Assembly: GCF_000526995.1 (NCBI RefSeq)
Contig: NZ_AZUI01000001.1
Span: forward strand, 1,922,001-1,986,000
DNA length: 64,000 nt
Origin: Lacrimispora indolis DSM 755
Lineage (GTDB): Bacteria; Bacillota; Clostridia; Lachnospirales; Lachnospiraceae
Direction of reading: 5' to 3'
The stretch's first letter is position 1, and each line of letters starts with the position of its first letter. The translations under genes and the position numbers were made by a program. This document shows positions 9,479-18,696 of the stretch, piece by piece. Below the pieces are notes generated by a model. The model was not told where the DNA came from. It saw only the letters and a program-made list of their open reading frames with translations, and did not search any database.

Positions 9479-11195
9479 AATAATCCTCCATATCTGCCGG
9501 CATGGTTACAGTGACCCGTGTGCCGGAACCTGGCTGGCTTTCGATTGTCAGGCCGTATCCAGGGCCATATAACAGCCGGACAACACGATGGGAATTATAA
9601 AGACCGATATGCTCCTTATATTCGTCTTCAGACTCCAGCCCGGCCCGCAGACTGGCAAGGCGTTCCCCATCTATGCCGCTTCCGTCGTCCTCCACACACA
9701 GCTCCAGCAGATCACCATGCACACGTCCTGTGATCGTAATGGAGATGGAGTGGGTATTTTTCATGCCGTGAACAAGGGAATTCTCCACAACCGGCTGGAG
9801 CAGCAGCTTGGGAATCCGGTATTCCAGAAGTTCTTCAGGAATGTCAATATGATATTTCAAACGCCGGTTATAGCGCATTTTCTGTAACAGGAGATAATCA
9901 TTGATATATTCAATATCGGTTCTGAGTGAGACAATGGTACTGCCATAATGGATGCTGTAGCGCATGAGGCTGGCGAAAGACTGAACCATATCAGAAGCTT
10001 TTGCAGCATCTATCATAATCTCATAACGGAGGGTCTCCATAACATTGAAAATAAAGTGAGGGTTAAATTGTTCTTCTAATTGTTTGATTTCCATGATCCG
10101 CTTTCGTTCGGACAGCTCATTGTTATAAGTCAGCAATTCTTCCCGCTGCATTACCATATGGCGGTATGCATCATCCAGCTTCTGGAATTCATCAAAGACC
10201 TGAGTACGGAGCTGATAGTCCATGTTGCCCTTTCCCATCTGTTCAATGGATTTCTGAAGCTCATTGATGGCCAGCAGGTTTTTCTGGGTAATGTGTTCGG
10301 TTACAGGCAGCGAAATGATCACCAGAAGGATTCCTACGGTAAGCATGAATATAAAACCGTAATATAAAAGATTCTTCTGGTATTCAGTGGAGACAAGTGA
10401 ATATAAGATCAGTGAGCTCCCGGGAAGTGAACTTTTTTGAATGTGATAATGTTTTCCATTTACTTTTACCACATTTCCTTCCTGCCAGTCCATCCGGTAT
10501 TTTCCGGAAGGGTATTTGTCCATGGGGTCGGTCTGCTGGCGGCTGATGGAAAAGATGAGGTTATCATACCGGTCCGTGATGATAACATCATCCAGGGGAT
10601 ATTTGCGGATGATCTCGTAAAGATAAGAATCCAGCAAATCAAAAAACAGATAGCCGGTAAGTTTGCCCTCTTTTATTACTGCTTTGCCAAGGATCAGATC
10701 TCCTGCCTGCCCATGGGCATAGTTTAATCTGCTTGGCAGGGCGAAGATCTTTTCAGGCTGTTCCTGCATCTGACTGGTCATGCGGCGAAAGATATCACTG
10801 TCAAGGAATATTTCCTGATTTCCGGCAAACAGATTGCTGCTGGTGATGCGTCCGCTCTGGTTTAGGAGCACAAAGGATGAACGGATTGTCTGGGCATTGG
10901 AAAAGTCATAAAGTAGCCGGTTATTTGCAGTGATGGCGGCAGGGTCTGTGCTGTCCAGTGCGGTTAATAGATCCGGATCTTGGGAAAGATTGGTAAGGCC
11001 TTGCTGGTAGAGCAGGAACTGCTGATCTAAGATACCGGATAACTGGGAATGATTTTTTTTGTTAAAGCCGGAGATCAGCCAATGTACATTGACTAATAGG
11101 AATAAAAGCACCAGCACAAACAGCAGTGATATGATGGAAAGGGCGTATTTGATAAAGGATTTTTTAATGTAGTCTTTGTATTGGTTACTTTTCAT
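9471..11195 (-). CDS. YesM-type sensor histidine kinase
   Basis: A 574-aa membrane kinase of the His_kinase/HATPase pair found in YesM/LytS sensors. TM1 (about 14-37), an extracytoplasmic sensor (about 38-270), TM2 (about 275-298), a HAMP, then IKQLEEQFNPHFIFNVMETL with the phosphoacceptor His in NPHF, and an ATP-binding domain with LLLQPVVENSLVHG, VEDDGSGID and GIGL-like HIGLYNSHRVV. Translation could begin at TTG 11210, but that codon is itself inside GGAGG, so ATG 11195 is preferred. The large outer domain suggests an extracellular ligand, likely the importer's solute. Confidence 0.92.
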   Translation of the reverse strand: MKSNQYKDYIKKSFIKYALSIISLLFVLVLLFLLVNVHWLISGFNKKNHSQLSGILDQQFLLYQQGLTNLSQDPDLLTALDSTDPAAITANNRLLYDFSNAQTIRSSFVLLNQSGRITSSNLFAGNQEIFLDSDIFRRMTSQMQEQPEKIFALPSRLNYAHGQAGDLILGKAVIKEGKLTGYLFFDLLDSYLYEIIRKYPLDDVIITDRYDNLIFSISRQQTDPMDKYPSGKYRMDWQEGNVVKVNGKHYHIQKSSLPGSSLILYSLVSTEYQKNLLYYGFIFMLTVGILLVIISLPVTEHITQKNLLAINELQKSIEQMGKGNMDYQLRTQVFDEFQKLDDAYRHMVMQREELLTYNNELSERKRIMEIKQLEEQFNPHFIFNVMETLRYEIMIDAAKASDMVQSFASLMRYSIHYGSTIVSLRTDIEYINDYLLLQKMRYNRRLKYHIDIPEELLEYRIPKLLLQPVVENSLVHGMKNTHSISITITGRVHGDLLELCVEDDGSGIDGERLASLRAGLESEDEYKEHIGLYNSHRVVRLLYGPGYGLTIESQPGSGTRVTVTMPADMEDYYV

Positions 11196-11247
11196 TGAGG
11201 AGGCCTCCAATGGTATCGTTGTATGGGGGGGATAGGTGCTTGTGTCT

Positions 11248-11253
11248 ATTATA
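11248..11253 (-). promoter_or_regulatory. -10 element for the two-component operon
   Basis: On the minus strand TATAAT lies about 50 bases upstream of the kinase start. The -35 position falls inside the 11270-11300 hairpin and has no good TTGACA match, so activation or hairpin-dependent control is possible. Confidence 0.45.
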
Positions 11254-11269
11254 ACATAAGTCCGCAGTG

Positions 11270-11382
11270 TAGCTCATAAAACCTGCGGTTTTATGAGCTA
11301 ACGGGCATTCGCCCTATGAAATAAGTCATGAAAGGATTTTCTTATGTGCAAGCACAACGAAAATCCTTTCATGACTTATTTC
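11270..11382. repeat. Cluster of three hairpins, including a perfect 24-bp inverted repeat
   Basis: TAGCTCATAAAACC (11270-11283) pairs perfectly with 11287-11300 around a 3-nt loop. GGGC-ATTC-GCCC follows at about 11303-11314. A 24-bp arm at 11318-11341 (GAAATAAGTCATGAAAGG...) is perfectly repeated in inverse at 11359-11382, and its loop holds GTGC-AA-GCAC. It lies between the ABC permease stop and the kinase promoter, so it may terminate the importer operon on the minus strand, although no T-run follows the long stem. It could also be a small palindromic repeat element. Confidence 0.75.
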
Positions 11383-11401
11383 CCACTGCTCATTGCTTAC
11401 G

Positions 11402-13066
11402 CTATATGCTGATGTCATTGCTGCCTGTTATTTTGAAGAATAAAAGAAGCGATAGGATGCTGGTCAGGGTTAAGATGGTGGAGTAAGCAGCTGCATTTCC
11501 GAAGTTGCTTCTGATGACCTCTGCGTAAATGGCTACGGTCAGTGTCTGGGTCTTGCTGGTATAGAGGATGATAGAGGAACTCAGCTCACTGATTAAGGTG
11601 ATCCAGCTCATGATGGCACCGGATAATACACCGGACATCATCATTGGAACTGTGATTTTTATAAAAGATTTCGTCTCTGAACAGCCCAGACTGATGGCGG
11701 CTTCCTCCACACTGGGGCTGATCTGGCCGATAATGGCAGTACTGGAACGGATGGTGTAGGGCATACGCCGGATGGACAGTGAGATGACGATAATGAGGGC
11801 AGTACCGCTGAGGAGAAACGGTTTTGTGTTAAATGCATATAAAAATGAGATACCCAGTACAGAGCCTGGTATAATGTATGGGAACATGGTGACCGTATCA
11901 AGGATATTAGTTAAAAATGATTTTTTCCGTACAGTTAAGTACGAGATCAAAATTCCCAGGACCACAACGACAGCAATGGCACACAGCCCGAATAAATAAG
12001 TGTTGAAAATAGCGCCGTTGTTATTCTTGGAAAACAGTGTGTTCCGGTAGTTATCAAGAGAGAATCCGCCGGTATACACGCTTCCGCCTCCGGTAGCCAG
12101 GAAGGAGGTAAAAATAACGGTAAGCTGGGGAAGGGTGGCGATGAGGACAACCAGGTATACAAACAGGTGGGATAATATATTTTTAAGACCAGAGCAATGT
12201 TCTGCTTCCATGGGCTTTAATGCTGTCATGGAATAGGTATAACGGTTTCCAAGATAGCGCTGGAAGAAGAATAACACCAGTGTGATGCCGATGATAATCA
12301 CACAGAGTGCAGCAGCAAAATGGTCATCCGTACTGACTTCGCCCATAAACTGGCTGTACATCAGAACCGGAAATGTCTTATAACCTTCACCGATCAGCAT
12401 AGGGGTACCAAAGTCCGAGAACACTCTCATAAATACCAGAAGGGAGCTGGCAAGCAAGGTGGGCATGACCAGCGGCACGATCACTTGCAGCACTCTCTGA
12501 ACGGCACTGCAGCCAAGGCTTTCGGCGGCTTCATTTAAGGAGTTATCCAGGTTTTTAAGAGCACCGGAGATATACATATAAACCAGTGGAAAGGATTGAA
12601 GAGAAAAAACCAGAACAATTCCTGTAAATCCATAAATACCGTTTAACTTCACCTGAAACAGGTCGTTTAAGATCCTGGTGATAAAGCCATTGCGTCCCAA
12701 TAACTGGATCCAGGCATAAGCTCCGATAAACGGCGGAGAAAGATAGGACATGACGATCAGGATATTTAAAAACTTACTTCCTTTGATCCGCACACTTCGC
12801 AGGATATATGCCATGACCAGACCTAGAGCAGCCGCCAGCAGGGTGGAAACAATGGTGACCTTAAAACTGTTTACCAGTGTGCTCCGGTAATATTTTCTGG
12901 CAAAGAATTTACCGAAATATGCAAGACTGAAGGAGCCATCTTCGGAAAGCACACTCTTATATAATATGAGAATCAAGGGGTAAACTACGAAGATGAGAAA
13001 AAGGCAGAGAATCCCCAGTGCCATAGCAATCCAGATATTGAACTTTTTTTCGCCTGCATATCTCAT
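11402..13066 (-). CDS. AfuB/FbpB-type ABC permease (duplicated MetI domains)
   Basis: A 554-aa inner-membrane permease with two homologous halves of about six helices, the arrangement of ferric-iron and AfuB-type importers. Both halves carry an EAA motif: LNEAAESLGCSAVQRVLQVI in the first and VEEAAISLGCSETKSFIKIT in the second. Its ATG overlaps the ATPase stop by four bases (ATGA). It forms the channel for the solute bound by the 14260-15348 protein. The substrate (ferric iron or a phosphorylated sugar) cannot be decided from sequence. Confidence 0.88.
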   Translation of the reverse strand: MRYAGEKKFNIWIAMALGILCLFLIFVVYPLILILYKSVLSEDGSFSLAYFGKFFARKYYRSTLVNSFKVTIVSTLLAAALGLVMAYILRSVRIKGSKFLNILIVMSYLSPPFIGAYAWIQLLGRNGFITRILNDLFQVKLNGIYGFTGIVLVFSLQSFPLVYMYISGALKNLDNSLNEAAESLGCSAVQRVLQVIVPLVMPTLLASSLLVFMRVFSDFGTPMLIGEGYKTFPVLMYSQFMGEVSTDDHFAAALCVIIIGITLVLFFFQRYLGNRYTYSMTALKPMEAEHCSGLKNILSHLFVYLVVLIATLPQLTVIFTSFLATGGGSVYTGGFSLDNYRNTLFSKNNNGAIFNTYLFGLCAIAVVVVLGILISYLTVRKKSFLTNILDTVTMFPYIIPGSVLGISFLYAFNTKPFLLSGTALIIVISLSIRRMPYTIRSSTAIIGQISPSVEEAAISLGCSETKSFIKITVPMMMSGVLSGAIMSWITLISELSSSIILYTSKTQTLTVAIYAEVIRSNFGNAAAYSTILTLTSILSLLLFFKITGSNDISI

Positions 13067-14163
13067 AACTGGTCCCTCCTTATCACAAGATTTCTATTTC
13101 CGTCTTCCGTATAAATGTTGATCTTTTGAGGCTGCACAGCAAGGCGGATCTGAGAACCTTCCGGAATGATATCCCAGATATCAGAATTCTGAATGACTTC
13201 GATTTCCTGACCGTCAGCCAGGACAACAAAATAATGGGTGGTAATGCCGAGAAATACACTGCTTTTTACTGTTGCAGGAATGCCGGCGCCGTCTGCCTGG
13301 TTGATGATGAATTCTTCGGGGCGGATGGATACCTTGATATTCTGTCCGTCTTTTACATCCTGGCTTAACTGATCCATGGGCACGGCATAATCCTGAATTT
13401 GAATGGAGGTATGGCCGTTTTTTTTCGATATTTTACCGGACAGGATATTGGATAAGCCGATAAAGGTGGATACAAATAAGTTTGCGGGACGCTGATAGAT
13501 GTTCTTAGGCGTATCGATCTGTTGGATGACACCGCCGTTCATGACAGCAATGCGGTCCGATACGGCAAGAGCCTCCTCCTGGTCATGAGTTACATAAACC
13601 GTGGTGATGCCGATCTGCTGCTGAATGCGTTTAATGGCATTTCTCATTTCCACACGAAGCTTTGCATCCAGGTTTGACAGCGGCTCATCCATGAGGAGAA
13701 CTTCGGGATGGATGACGATTGCACGTGCGAGGGCGACACGCTGCTGCTGACCGCCTGACAGTTTGGCTGGCATACGGTTTTTTAAATGGTCGATTTTTAC
13801 GATCTTTAAGATTTCATCCACTTGGGCCTCGATTTGTGATGCAGGCATTTTTCTGTTTTTCAGTCCAAAAGCCACATTATCCCTGACTGTCATGTGAGGA
13901 AAAATGGCATAGTTCTGGAATACCATACCCATGTTTCGTTTGTTGGTGGGGATGTTATTGATTACTTTTTCGTCTACCTTGATTTCACCGCCCTCGATGC
14001 TGTTAAAGCCGATGATCATACGAAGCAGGGTTGTCTTGCCGCAGCCGGATGGTCCCAGCAGGGTGAAGAACTCCCCTGGTTTAATATCCAGTGATAATCC
14101 ATTGATAATGGTATCTTTTCCAAAACGTTTTACTGTATTTTCTATACTGATCGCAACTCCCAT
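13063..14163 (-). CDS. AfuC/FbpC/PotA-type ABC transporter ATPase
   Basis: A 366-aa ATPase with Walker A GPSGCGKTT, signature LSGGQQQRVALARA, Walker B VLLMDEPLSNLDAKLR and switch THDQEEA, followed by a C-terminal TOBE regulatory domain (about 285-360). The start has AGGAGATATGA ahead. A terminator lies between it and the substrate-binding gene upstream, so its transcription depends on readthrough. Confidence 0.92.
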   Translation of the reverse strand: MGVAISIENTVKRFGKDTIINGLSLDIKPGEFFTLLGPSGCGKTTLLRMIIGFNSIEGGEIKVDEKVINNIPTNKRNMGMVFQNYAIFPHMTVRDNVAFGLKNRKMPASQIEAQVDEILKIVKIDHLKNRMPAKLSGGQQQRVALARAIVIHPEVLLMDEPLSNLDAKLRVEMRNAIKRIQQQIGITTVYVTHDQEEALAVSDRIAVMNGGVIQQIDTPKNIYQRPANLFVSTFIGLSNILSGKISKKNGHTSIQIQDYAVPMDQLSQDVKDGQNIKVSIRPEEFIINQADGAGIPATVKSSVFLGITTHYFVVLADGQEIEVIQNSDIWDIIPEGSQIRLAVQPQKINIYTEDGNRNLVIRRDQL

Positions 14164-14202
14164 AGTTCATATCTCCTAACATACTCCATATTTTTTTGTA
14201 CA

Positions 14203-14238
14203 AAAAGACTGCCCCTGACTGAGTCTCAGGCAGTCTTT
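14203..14238 (-). terminator. Intercistronic terminator between binding-protein and ATPase genes
   Basis: AAAAGACTGCC pairs with GGCAGTCTTTT, and on the minus strand the stem is followed by TTTTT. It lies just after the binding-protein stop and before the ATPase start. Partial termination here would keep binding protein in excess over the membrane parts. Confidence 0.8.
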
Positions 14239-14259
14239 TATTTAGATTGATGCAGTTTA

Positions 14260-15348
14260 TTAATCCATGGATGTTTCCAAGTGCTCGCTGAACCGATTGG
14301 TGATTTCTAATTTGTGTTCTGCCACCCAGCCCTCATCGTAATTATCAAATAATTTTATTTCGTTTTGAGGTTTCATATAGTCAGCCAGAGTGGCATCTTT
14401 TCTCAGCGGCCGTACGGTAAGTGTGGAACCGACTGCATTCTGGATCTTTTCAGACAGCATGTAATCTACAAATTTCTTTGCATTTTCCGGATGTTTGCAG
14501 TCTTTTAAAATCTGTACAGACTCACCGGGGAATATGGCTCCTTCAACCGGGAATACAACTTCTACTGCGGCACCTTCCTTGACATAGTTGGCAGCAGGAT
14601 CTTCCCAGGTTAAGCCAACCACATATTCGCCCTCAGCAACGCCTTTATATACCTGGCTGGAGCTGTTGCTCATCTTTCCGTCTAAGTTGGTGATGAACTT
14701 GTCTACATAAGCCCACGCTTCGTCTGAAAGGGGATCGCCGTCTTTGCCCATGCCGTAAAGTATAGCCAGCAATGACTGGAATGCGGAACTGGAGTTTACA
14801 GGATCGCCAAAGGCAATTTTTCCTTTTAATTCCGGATTTAATAAATCTTCGAATCCCTCGATCTTCATGTCGCCCTTTAAGTCTTTGTTTACGATCATAA
14901 CCGTAGGATCTGCAAATGCAGGGGTAAAGTAACCGGTGGTATTTTTGAATGCATCGATCATGTTGCTGTCTTCGGATGATACATATTCCATGAATAAGTC
15001 TTTGGAAGCGGATAACATGGTCTGGTCAGCAACCCAGAAGATATCCCCAAGAGGATTGGCCTTTTCTGACTGAGCTCTCTTTAAAAGCTCTCCGGTGCCG
15101 GCTACTACCACCTCGACTTTTATGCCGGTATCCTTTTCAAATTCCGGAATCACGGCATTGTTTAATGATTCGCCGCGGGCGGTATAGACTACTAAAACCG
15201 GTTCTTCCTCTTCTGGTGTCTGAGCGGCGGCTTCGGTTTTTCCGGTGTCAGCCGGTGCTTTTGTATCTGCCTGTTTCCCGGAGCTGCAGGCGGTGGCTGT
15301 CAGTGTCATGGCTAATATGACTGCTGATAATAGTGCTGTTTTCTTCAT
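14260..15348 (-). CDS. AfuA/FbpA-type extracellular solute-binding lipoprotein
   Basis: A 362-aa secreted binding protein. The signal peptide ends TATAC with a likely lipidated Cys21, then a Lys/Ala/Thr linker. The mature domain starts VLVVYTARGESLNNAVIPEF, typical of class-D ferric/AfuA-like proteins, with DIFWVADQTML and FGDPVNSSSAFQSLLAILYG as ligand-site segments. Family members bind ferric iron, but AfuA itself is known to bind hexose phosphates, and pairing with a YesM/YesN system fits an organic ligand. GGGAGGAGAG precedes the ATG. Confidence 0.85.
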   Translation of the reverse strand: MKKTALLSAVILAMTLTATACSSGKQADTKAPADTGKTEAAAQTPEEEEPVLVVYTARGESLNNAVIPEFEKDTGIKVEVVVAGTGELLKRAQSEKANPLGDIFWVADQTMLSASKDLFMEYVSSEDSNMIDAFKNTTGYFTPAFADPTVMIVNKDLKGDMKIEGFEDLLNPELKGKIAFGDPVNSSSAFQSLLAILYGMGKDGDPLSDEAWAYVDKFITNLDGKMSNSSSQVYKGVAEGEYVVGLTWEDPAANYVKEGAAVEVVFPVEGAIFPGESVQILKDCKHPENAKKFVDYMLSEKIQNAVGSTLTVRPLRKDATLADYMKPQNEIKLFDNYDEGWVAEHKLEITNRFSEHLETSMD

Positions 15349-15397
15349 GTGATTCTCTCCTCCCTATGGGTGTTTCACTGATTAATCTGATAATATT

Positions 15398-15459
15398 ATT
15401 TTAGCTGTGGGGGCTGGGAATGTAAATCCGACAATATCACACAAAGGTGTAAAATACAC
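15398..15459 (-). promoter_or_regulatory. Promoter and candidate operator of the AfuA-type operon
   Basis: On the minus strand TTTACA (15421-15426) and TAAAAT (15398-15403) are 17 bp apart. Upstream of the -35, GTGTA-AAA-TACAC (15447-15459) is a perfect inverted repeat, well placed for an activator such as the adjacent YesN-type regulator. That link is inferred. Confidence 0.5.
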
Positions 15460-15480
15460 AACATATGCATAATCTTCATG

Positions 15481-15507
15481 AAAAAAGCCGGCTGTAAAAG
15501 CCGGCTG
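15481..15507 (-). terminator. Terminator of the EET-like operon
   Basis: On the minus strand AGCCGGCT-TTTAC-AGCCGGCT is followed by TTTTTT. It lies 35 bases beyond the ABC permease stop and ends the ten-gene transcript. Confidence 0.85.
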
Positions 15508-15541
15508 CGTTAGCTATTGATATGTGAGAATCAGACGCCAG

Positions 15542-16279
15542 TTACCTTGTGCTTTTGCACAAGGTCCACTGAAGCCCGTCCAATATCCAGAATAATGCTG
15601 ATCCAACCACTGACATGACAACTATGCCGCCGTACATCTGAATATAGTTAATTCTGGACCACGCATCCAGGATGTAGTAACCCATTCCCCACCGGGTTCC
15701 GTAGGCTTCTACAATTAAAAGAATGGCTAAAGAGGTTCCTGTCCCGATCCGGATGCTGGTGAACAGCTCCGGAAGTACCGCAGGCAGGGTGATATCTTTT
15801 AAGATGCTTCTCTTATTGGCGCCGGCGCTTTTTGCCACATAATAAATTCCCTGATCAATATGGTCTGCGGCATCCCGGACAGCTACAATGACCTGGAATA
15901 CTGTGGTCAGAACGATGATGAGGATCTTAGAGCCGTTACCAAGGCCTAAAAGCAGCATACAGACAGGCAGCAGAGCTGTCTTTGGAATCGGATAGGAAAA
16001 GTAAACCAAAGGATGAAGGAGGCGGTTGGCAATGGTGGAAGATGCCATGACAAGGCCTAAAGGAATGCCGGTGAGAAGGGCAATGGACAAACCCGCTCCC
16101 ACACGGCCTAAGCTGGCCCCCACATGAAGCCAGAGCTTTCCGCTCATCACCTGGTCAAATCTGCCGTAAACCGTGAGAGGGCCGGGCAGCACCGAAGTGG
16201 ACAGAAAGGCTGCAAGAAAGAACCAGAGCAGATTTACAAGTAAAAATCCCTTTAAAAAGACCCACATTTTCTTTCTCAT
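15542..16279 (-). CDS. SsuC/ThiX-like ABC permease of the EET-like operon
   Basis: A 245-aa permease of the BPD_transp_1 family with about six helices and the EAA-type coupling loop around YYVAKSAGANKRSILKDITL. It pairs with the ATPase (ATGA overlap at 16276-16279) and the NMT1-like lipoprotein. Relatives carry sulfonates, thiamine precursors or riboflavin (RibXY type). It is last in an operon for quinone and flavin redox proteins, which suggests import of a quinone precursor or flavin. The substrate is not shown by the sequence. Confidence 0.85.
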   Translation of the reverse strand: MRKKMWVFLKGFLLVNLLWFFLAAFLSTSVLPGPLTVYGRFDQVMSGKLWLHVGASLGRVGAGLSIALLTGIPLGLVMASSTIANRLLHPLVYFSYPIPKTALLPVCMLLLGLGNGSKILIIVLTTVFQVIVAVRDAADHIDQGIYYVAKSAGANKRSILKDITLPAVLPELFTSIRIGTGTSLAILLIVEAYGTRWGMGYYILDAWSRINYIQMYGGIVVMSVVGSALFWILDGLQWTLCKSTR

Positions 16280-17013
16280 ATCTCATCCGCCTTTATGATT
16301 TTCTCCGTGATATGCTGTGCTAGTTCCCCATAGGCTGCTTCTGAAGGACGAATTATGCCTTGCCATGGATTGGTGCCGAAGAAATTGAAGCCGCCGCCCC
16401 GTTCCATAACTGCGATTTTATGAGCAAGATAAAGGGCGTCCTCTACCCGGTGGGTGACGATCACTGTTGTAGGCTTTTTTTCCTTCCAGATGCGCAGAAA
16501 CAGCTCTCTTGCGGCCAAAGAGGCCCCAATATCCAGGGCTGCGAAGGGTTCGTCCATCAGGAGAAGCTTCGGATCCATGAGAAAGGCCCTTGCCAGGGCC
16601 ACACGCTGCGCCTGGCCGCCGCTTAATGTGCCAGGGTACCGGTCTGATAGTCCGTCAATTCCCAGTTCCTTGCACAGGCCGGAAAGCCGTGTTTCCATGT
16701 CCCTTATGTTTCCTCTGATTTTCGCAGTGAAAAGGCAGTTTTCCCTTACTGTTTTCCAGGGAAGAAGACCGTAATTCTGCGGGATCAGTCCAATCGAACA
16801 TGTTTTGGGATCAAGGCCGGTTCCATCCAGGGTGATGGAACCCTCATAGGGCAGGATTCCGGCCAGGGAGTGGATCATGGTGGATTTTCCGCAGCCGGAG
16901 GGACCCGCTACAGCCAGGACTGTTCCTGTCTCCAGCTTCCAGGACATCTGGTCAATTACCTTATGTATCCCGCCTTTTTCATATATGACGGAAATGTCTT
17001 TCATTTCCAGCAT
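16276..17013 (-). CDS. SsuB/TauB-like ABC ATPase of the EET-like operon
   Basis: A 245-aa ATPase with Walker A GPSGCGKST, Q-loop QNYGLLPW, signature LSGGQAQRVALARA, Walker B LLLMDEPFAALD and switch THRVEDA. It drives the permease encoded directly downstream with a four-base overlap. The C-terminal tail is slightly longer than usual (ERGGGFNFFGTNPW region). Confidence 0.9.
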   Translation of the reverse strand: MLEMKDISVIYEKGGIHKVIDQMSWKLETGTVLAVAGPSGCGKSTMIHSLAGILPYEGSITLDGTGLDPKTCSIGLIPQNYGLLPWKTVRENCLFTAKIRGNIRDMETRLSGLCKELGIDGLSDRYPGTLSGGQAQRVALARAFLMDPKLLLMDEPFAALDIGASLAARELFLRIWKEKKPTTVIVTHRVEDALYLAHKIAVMERGGGFNFFGTNPWQGIIRPSEAAYGELAQHITEKIIKADEI

Positions 17014-17040
17014 CTGGTTCCCTCCTCTGGCTTTATCTTT

Positions 17041-18015
17041 TTATTTCAGTTCTCCGATCAGCTGATCAGGCTTTAACTCAGGGCTGCACAGCCCTTTCTT
17101 TGCCGCCCACTCCACAGCAGCCTGTAAGTCAGTTGCTTTTGGCAATTCGTTTTTCCGGTATACCGGAAGCTTGATAGCTCCGGTAAGCTCTTCAGGATAG
17201 CCGGCACCCTTGATGATAACGGCTTCATATTCTTTAAGGGGTATGTTGTTAAGATAATCAACCGCCTCGTCGTATGCCTGATACATCTTTTGGAGGGTAT
17301 CGGACTTCTCGTCGATGGCTTTCTTTGTAAATGCAGATACGGCCGGATACAGTCCATCGGTGTTGGCGCTTCCCAGGACCACGGCACCATCCTTGATGGC
17401 CAGGGTGGAAAATGGTTCAGGCAGAAGAACCAGGTCTATCTTGCCGTTTCGCAGCATTTCAAGCCTGTCAGGAATCCGCGGCACAACCTGCTTGTCCAGG
17501 TACGTGTCATCCAACCCTGCATTATTTAAAATATAGTCAAGAGAATATTCGATCAGCGTGTTTTCCGAAATTGCAATGCTTTTTCCTGATGCATCTTCCA
17601 GGGAGGTGATCCCAGTATCTTTTCCGGCCAGCAGCACATAATCCCCGTCCGTGCATCCGGTGGCCTTTACGTCCAGTTCGGCATTCTGATACATGCAAAG
17701 GCCGATAAAATCTGTAAATACCCCGTCTAATTTCCCTGCCTGAAGTGCTGCATCCCGGTCTTTTGCAGAAGAAAATACCTGCATATCCAGCTGAAATCCG
17801 TATTTTTTATCAAGTCCCTGTTCCGTGATGATGGTAAGGGGCACAATGTCGGAAGAGTACATAACGCCTAAATGAACGGTGGTGTCAACCGGAGCCTTTG
17901 CCTTACCGGTACAGCCGCCAAGAAGGGCAGCTGCTGCGCCGCACAGCAGCAGAGTGAGGATTTTTCTGTTTCCCAAGAGGGAATGATTTATCGCTTTTTT
18001 TCCTGTTTTATTCAT
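17041..18015 (-). CDS. NMT1/THI5-like substrate-binding lipoprotein of the EET-like operon
   Basis: A secreted binding lipoprotein (324 aa from ATG 18015). Lipobox LGGC ends at Cys35. The mature part has the NMT1/THI5-like fold landmarks: VHLGVMYSSDIVPLTIITEQ, then KYGFQLDMQVFSS, GKLDGVFTDFIGLCMYQ and LEDASGKSIAISENTLIEYS. A longer reading from ATG 18048 lacks a good ribosome binding site, while AGGAAAACAT precedes ATG 18015. Known relatives deliver thiamine precursors, sulfonates or riboflavin. The same fold is used by MqnA/MqnD of menaquinone synthesis, so a quinone precursor is a reasonable candidate ligand here. Confidence 0.8.
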   Translation of the reverse strand: MNKTGKKAINHSLLGNRKILTLLLCGAAAALLGGCTGKAKAPVDTTVHLGVMYSSDIVPLTIITEQGLDKKYGFQLDMQVFSSAKDRDAALQAGKLDGVFTDFIGLCMYQNAELDVKATGCTDGDYVLLAGKDTGITSLEDASGKSIAISENTLIEYSLDYILNNAGLDDTYLDKQVVPRIPDRLEMLRNGKIDLVLLPEPFSTLAIKDGAVVLGSANTDGLYPAVSAFTKKAIDEKSDTLQKMYQAYDEAVDYLNNIPLKEYEAVIIKGAGYPEELTGAIKLPVYRKNELPKATDLQAAVEWAAKKGLCSPELKPDQLIGELK

Positions 18016-18090
18016 ATGTTTTCCTGCAATCCTTTTAAGGTTTTCCATTTATTTTATTTTGTTCCCATATTTCGTTTTCATATTTCGTTT

Positions 18091-18675
18091 CTAACATTTT
18101 TCTTTCCATCTGGCATACCGGTGGTTTTCTACTCCTAAGCAGTCCAGTACCCGACCGGCCATGAAATCCGCCATGTCATCAAGGCATTTGGGTTTCTGAT
18201 AAAAGGCAGGCATGGCGGGAACGATGAATGCACCGCACTCTGCCAGAGTCAGCATGTTTTTTAAATGAATCTGGGACAGGGGCGTTTCTCTGGGCATCAC
18301 CACCAGAGGCCGGCGCTGCTTTAATGCCACATCAGCGGCCCGTGTAAGTAAGTCCGGGGTAATGCCGGCCGCAATGTGGGCCAGCTTTGACATGGAGCAG
18401 GGCGCAATGACCATTCCATCCGCCAGATGGGAACCGCTGGCGGCCGCAGAAAACAGGTCCTTGTTATCCTCCAGTATAAGCAGGTCTGAGAAACGCGCCT
18501 TAAATTCTGCGATCCATTCTCCTGGCTCCCGTCCGGTCTCGTAAGCAATGACCTTTTCTCCGGTTTCCGTCAGGATGAGCCGTACCCTGGCTCCGGCCTC
18601 AAGCAGGGCTTCTATTGTCCGAAGACCGTAAATGCTGCCGCTTGCGCCTGTAATTCCAACAACATATTGTTTCAT
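18091..18675 (-). CDS. ubiX: UbiX-family flavin prenyltransferase
   Basis: A 194-aa flavoprotein that makes prenylated FMN, the cofactor for UbiD decarboxylases. It begins MKQYVVGITGASGSIYGLRT (phosphate/FMN-binding GASGS) and contains VIAPCSMSKLAHIAAGITPDL and LVVMPRETPLSQIHLKNML, all family hallmarks. GAGGCGG precedes the ATG. It sits with UbiD and UbiA genes, so it probably serves the UbiD encoded at 19544-21274. Length is normal. Confidence 0.93.
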   Translation of the reverse strand: MKQYVVGITGASGSIYGLRTIEALLEAGARVRLILTETGEKVIAYETGREPGEWIAEFKARFSDLLILEDNKDLFSAAASGSHLADGMVIAPCSMSKLAHIAAGITPDLLTRAADVALKQRRPLVVMPRETPLSQIHLKNMLTLAECGAFIVPAMPAFYQKPKCLDDMADFMAGRVLDCLGVENHRYARWKEKC

Positions 18676-18696
18676 AGTCCGCCTCTTTTCATTGCA

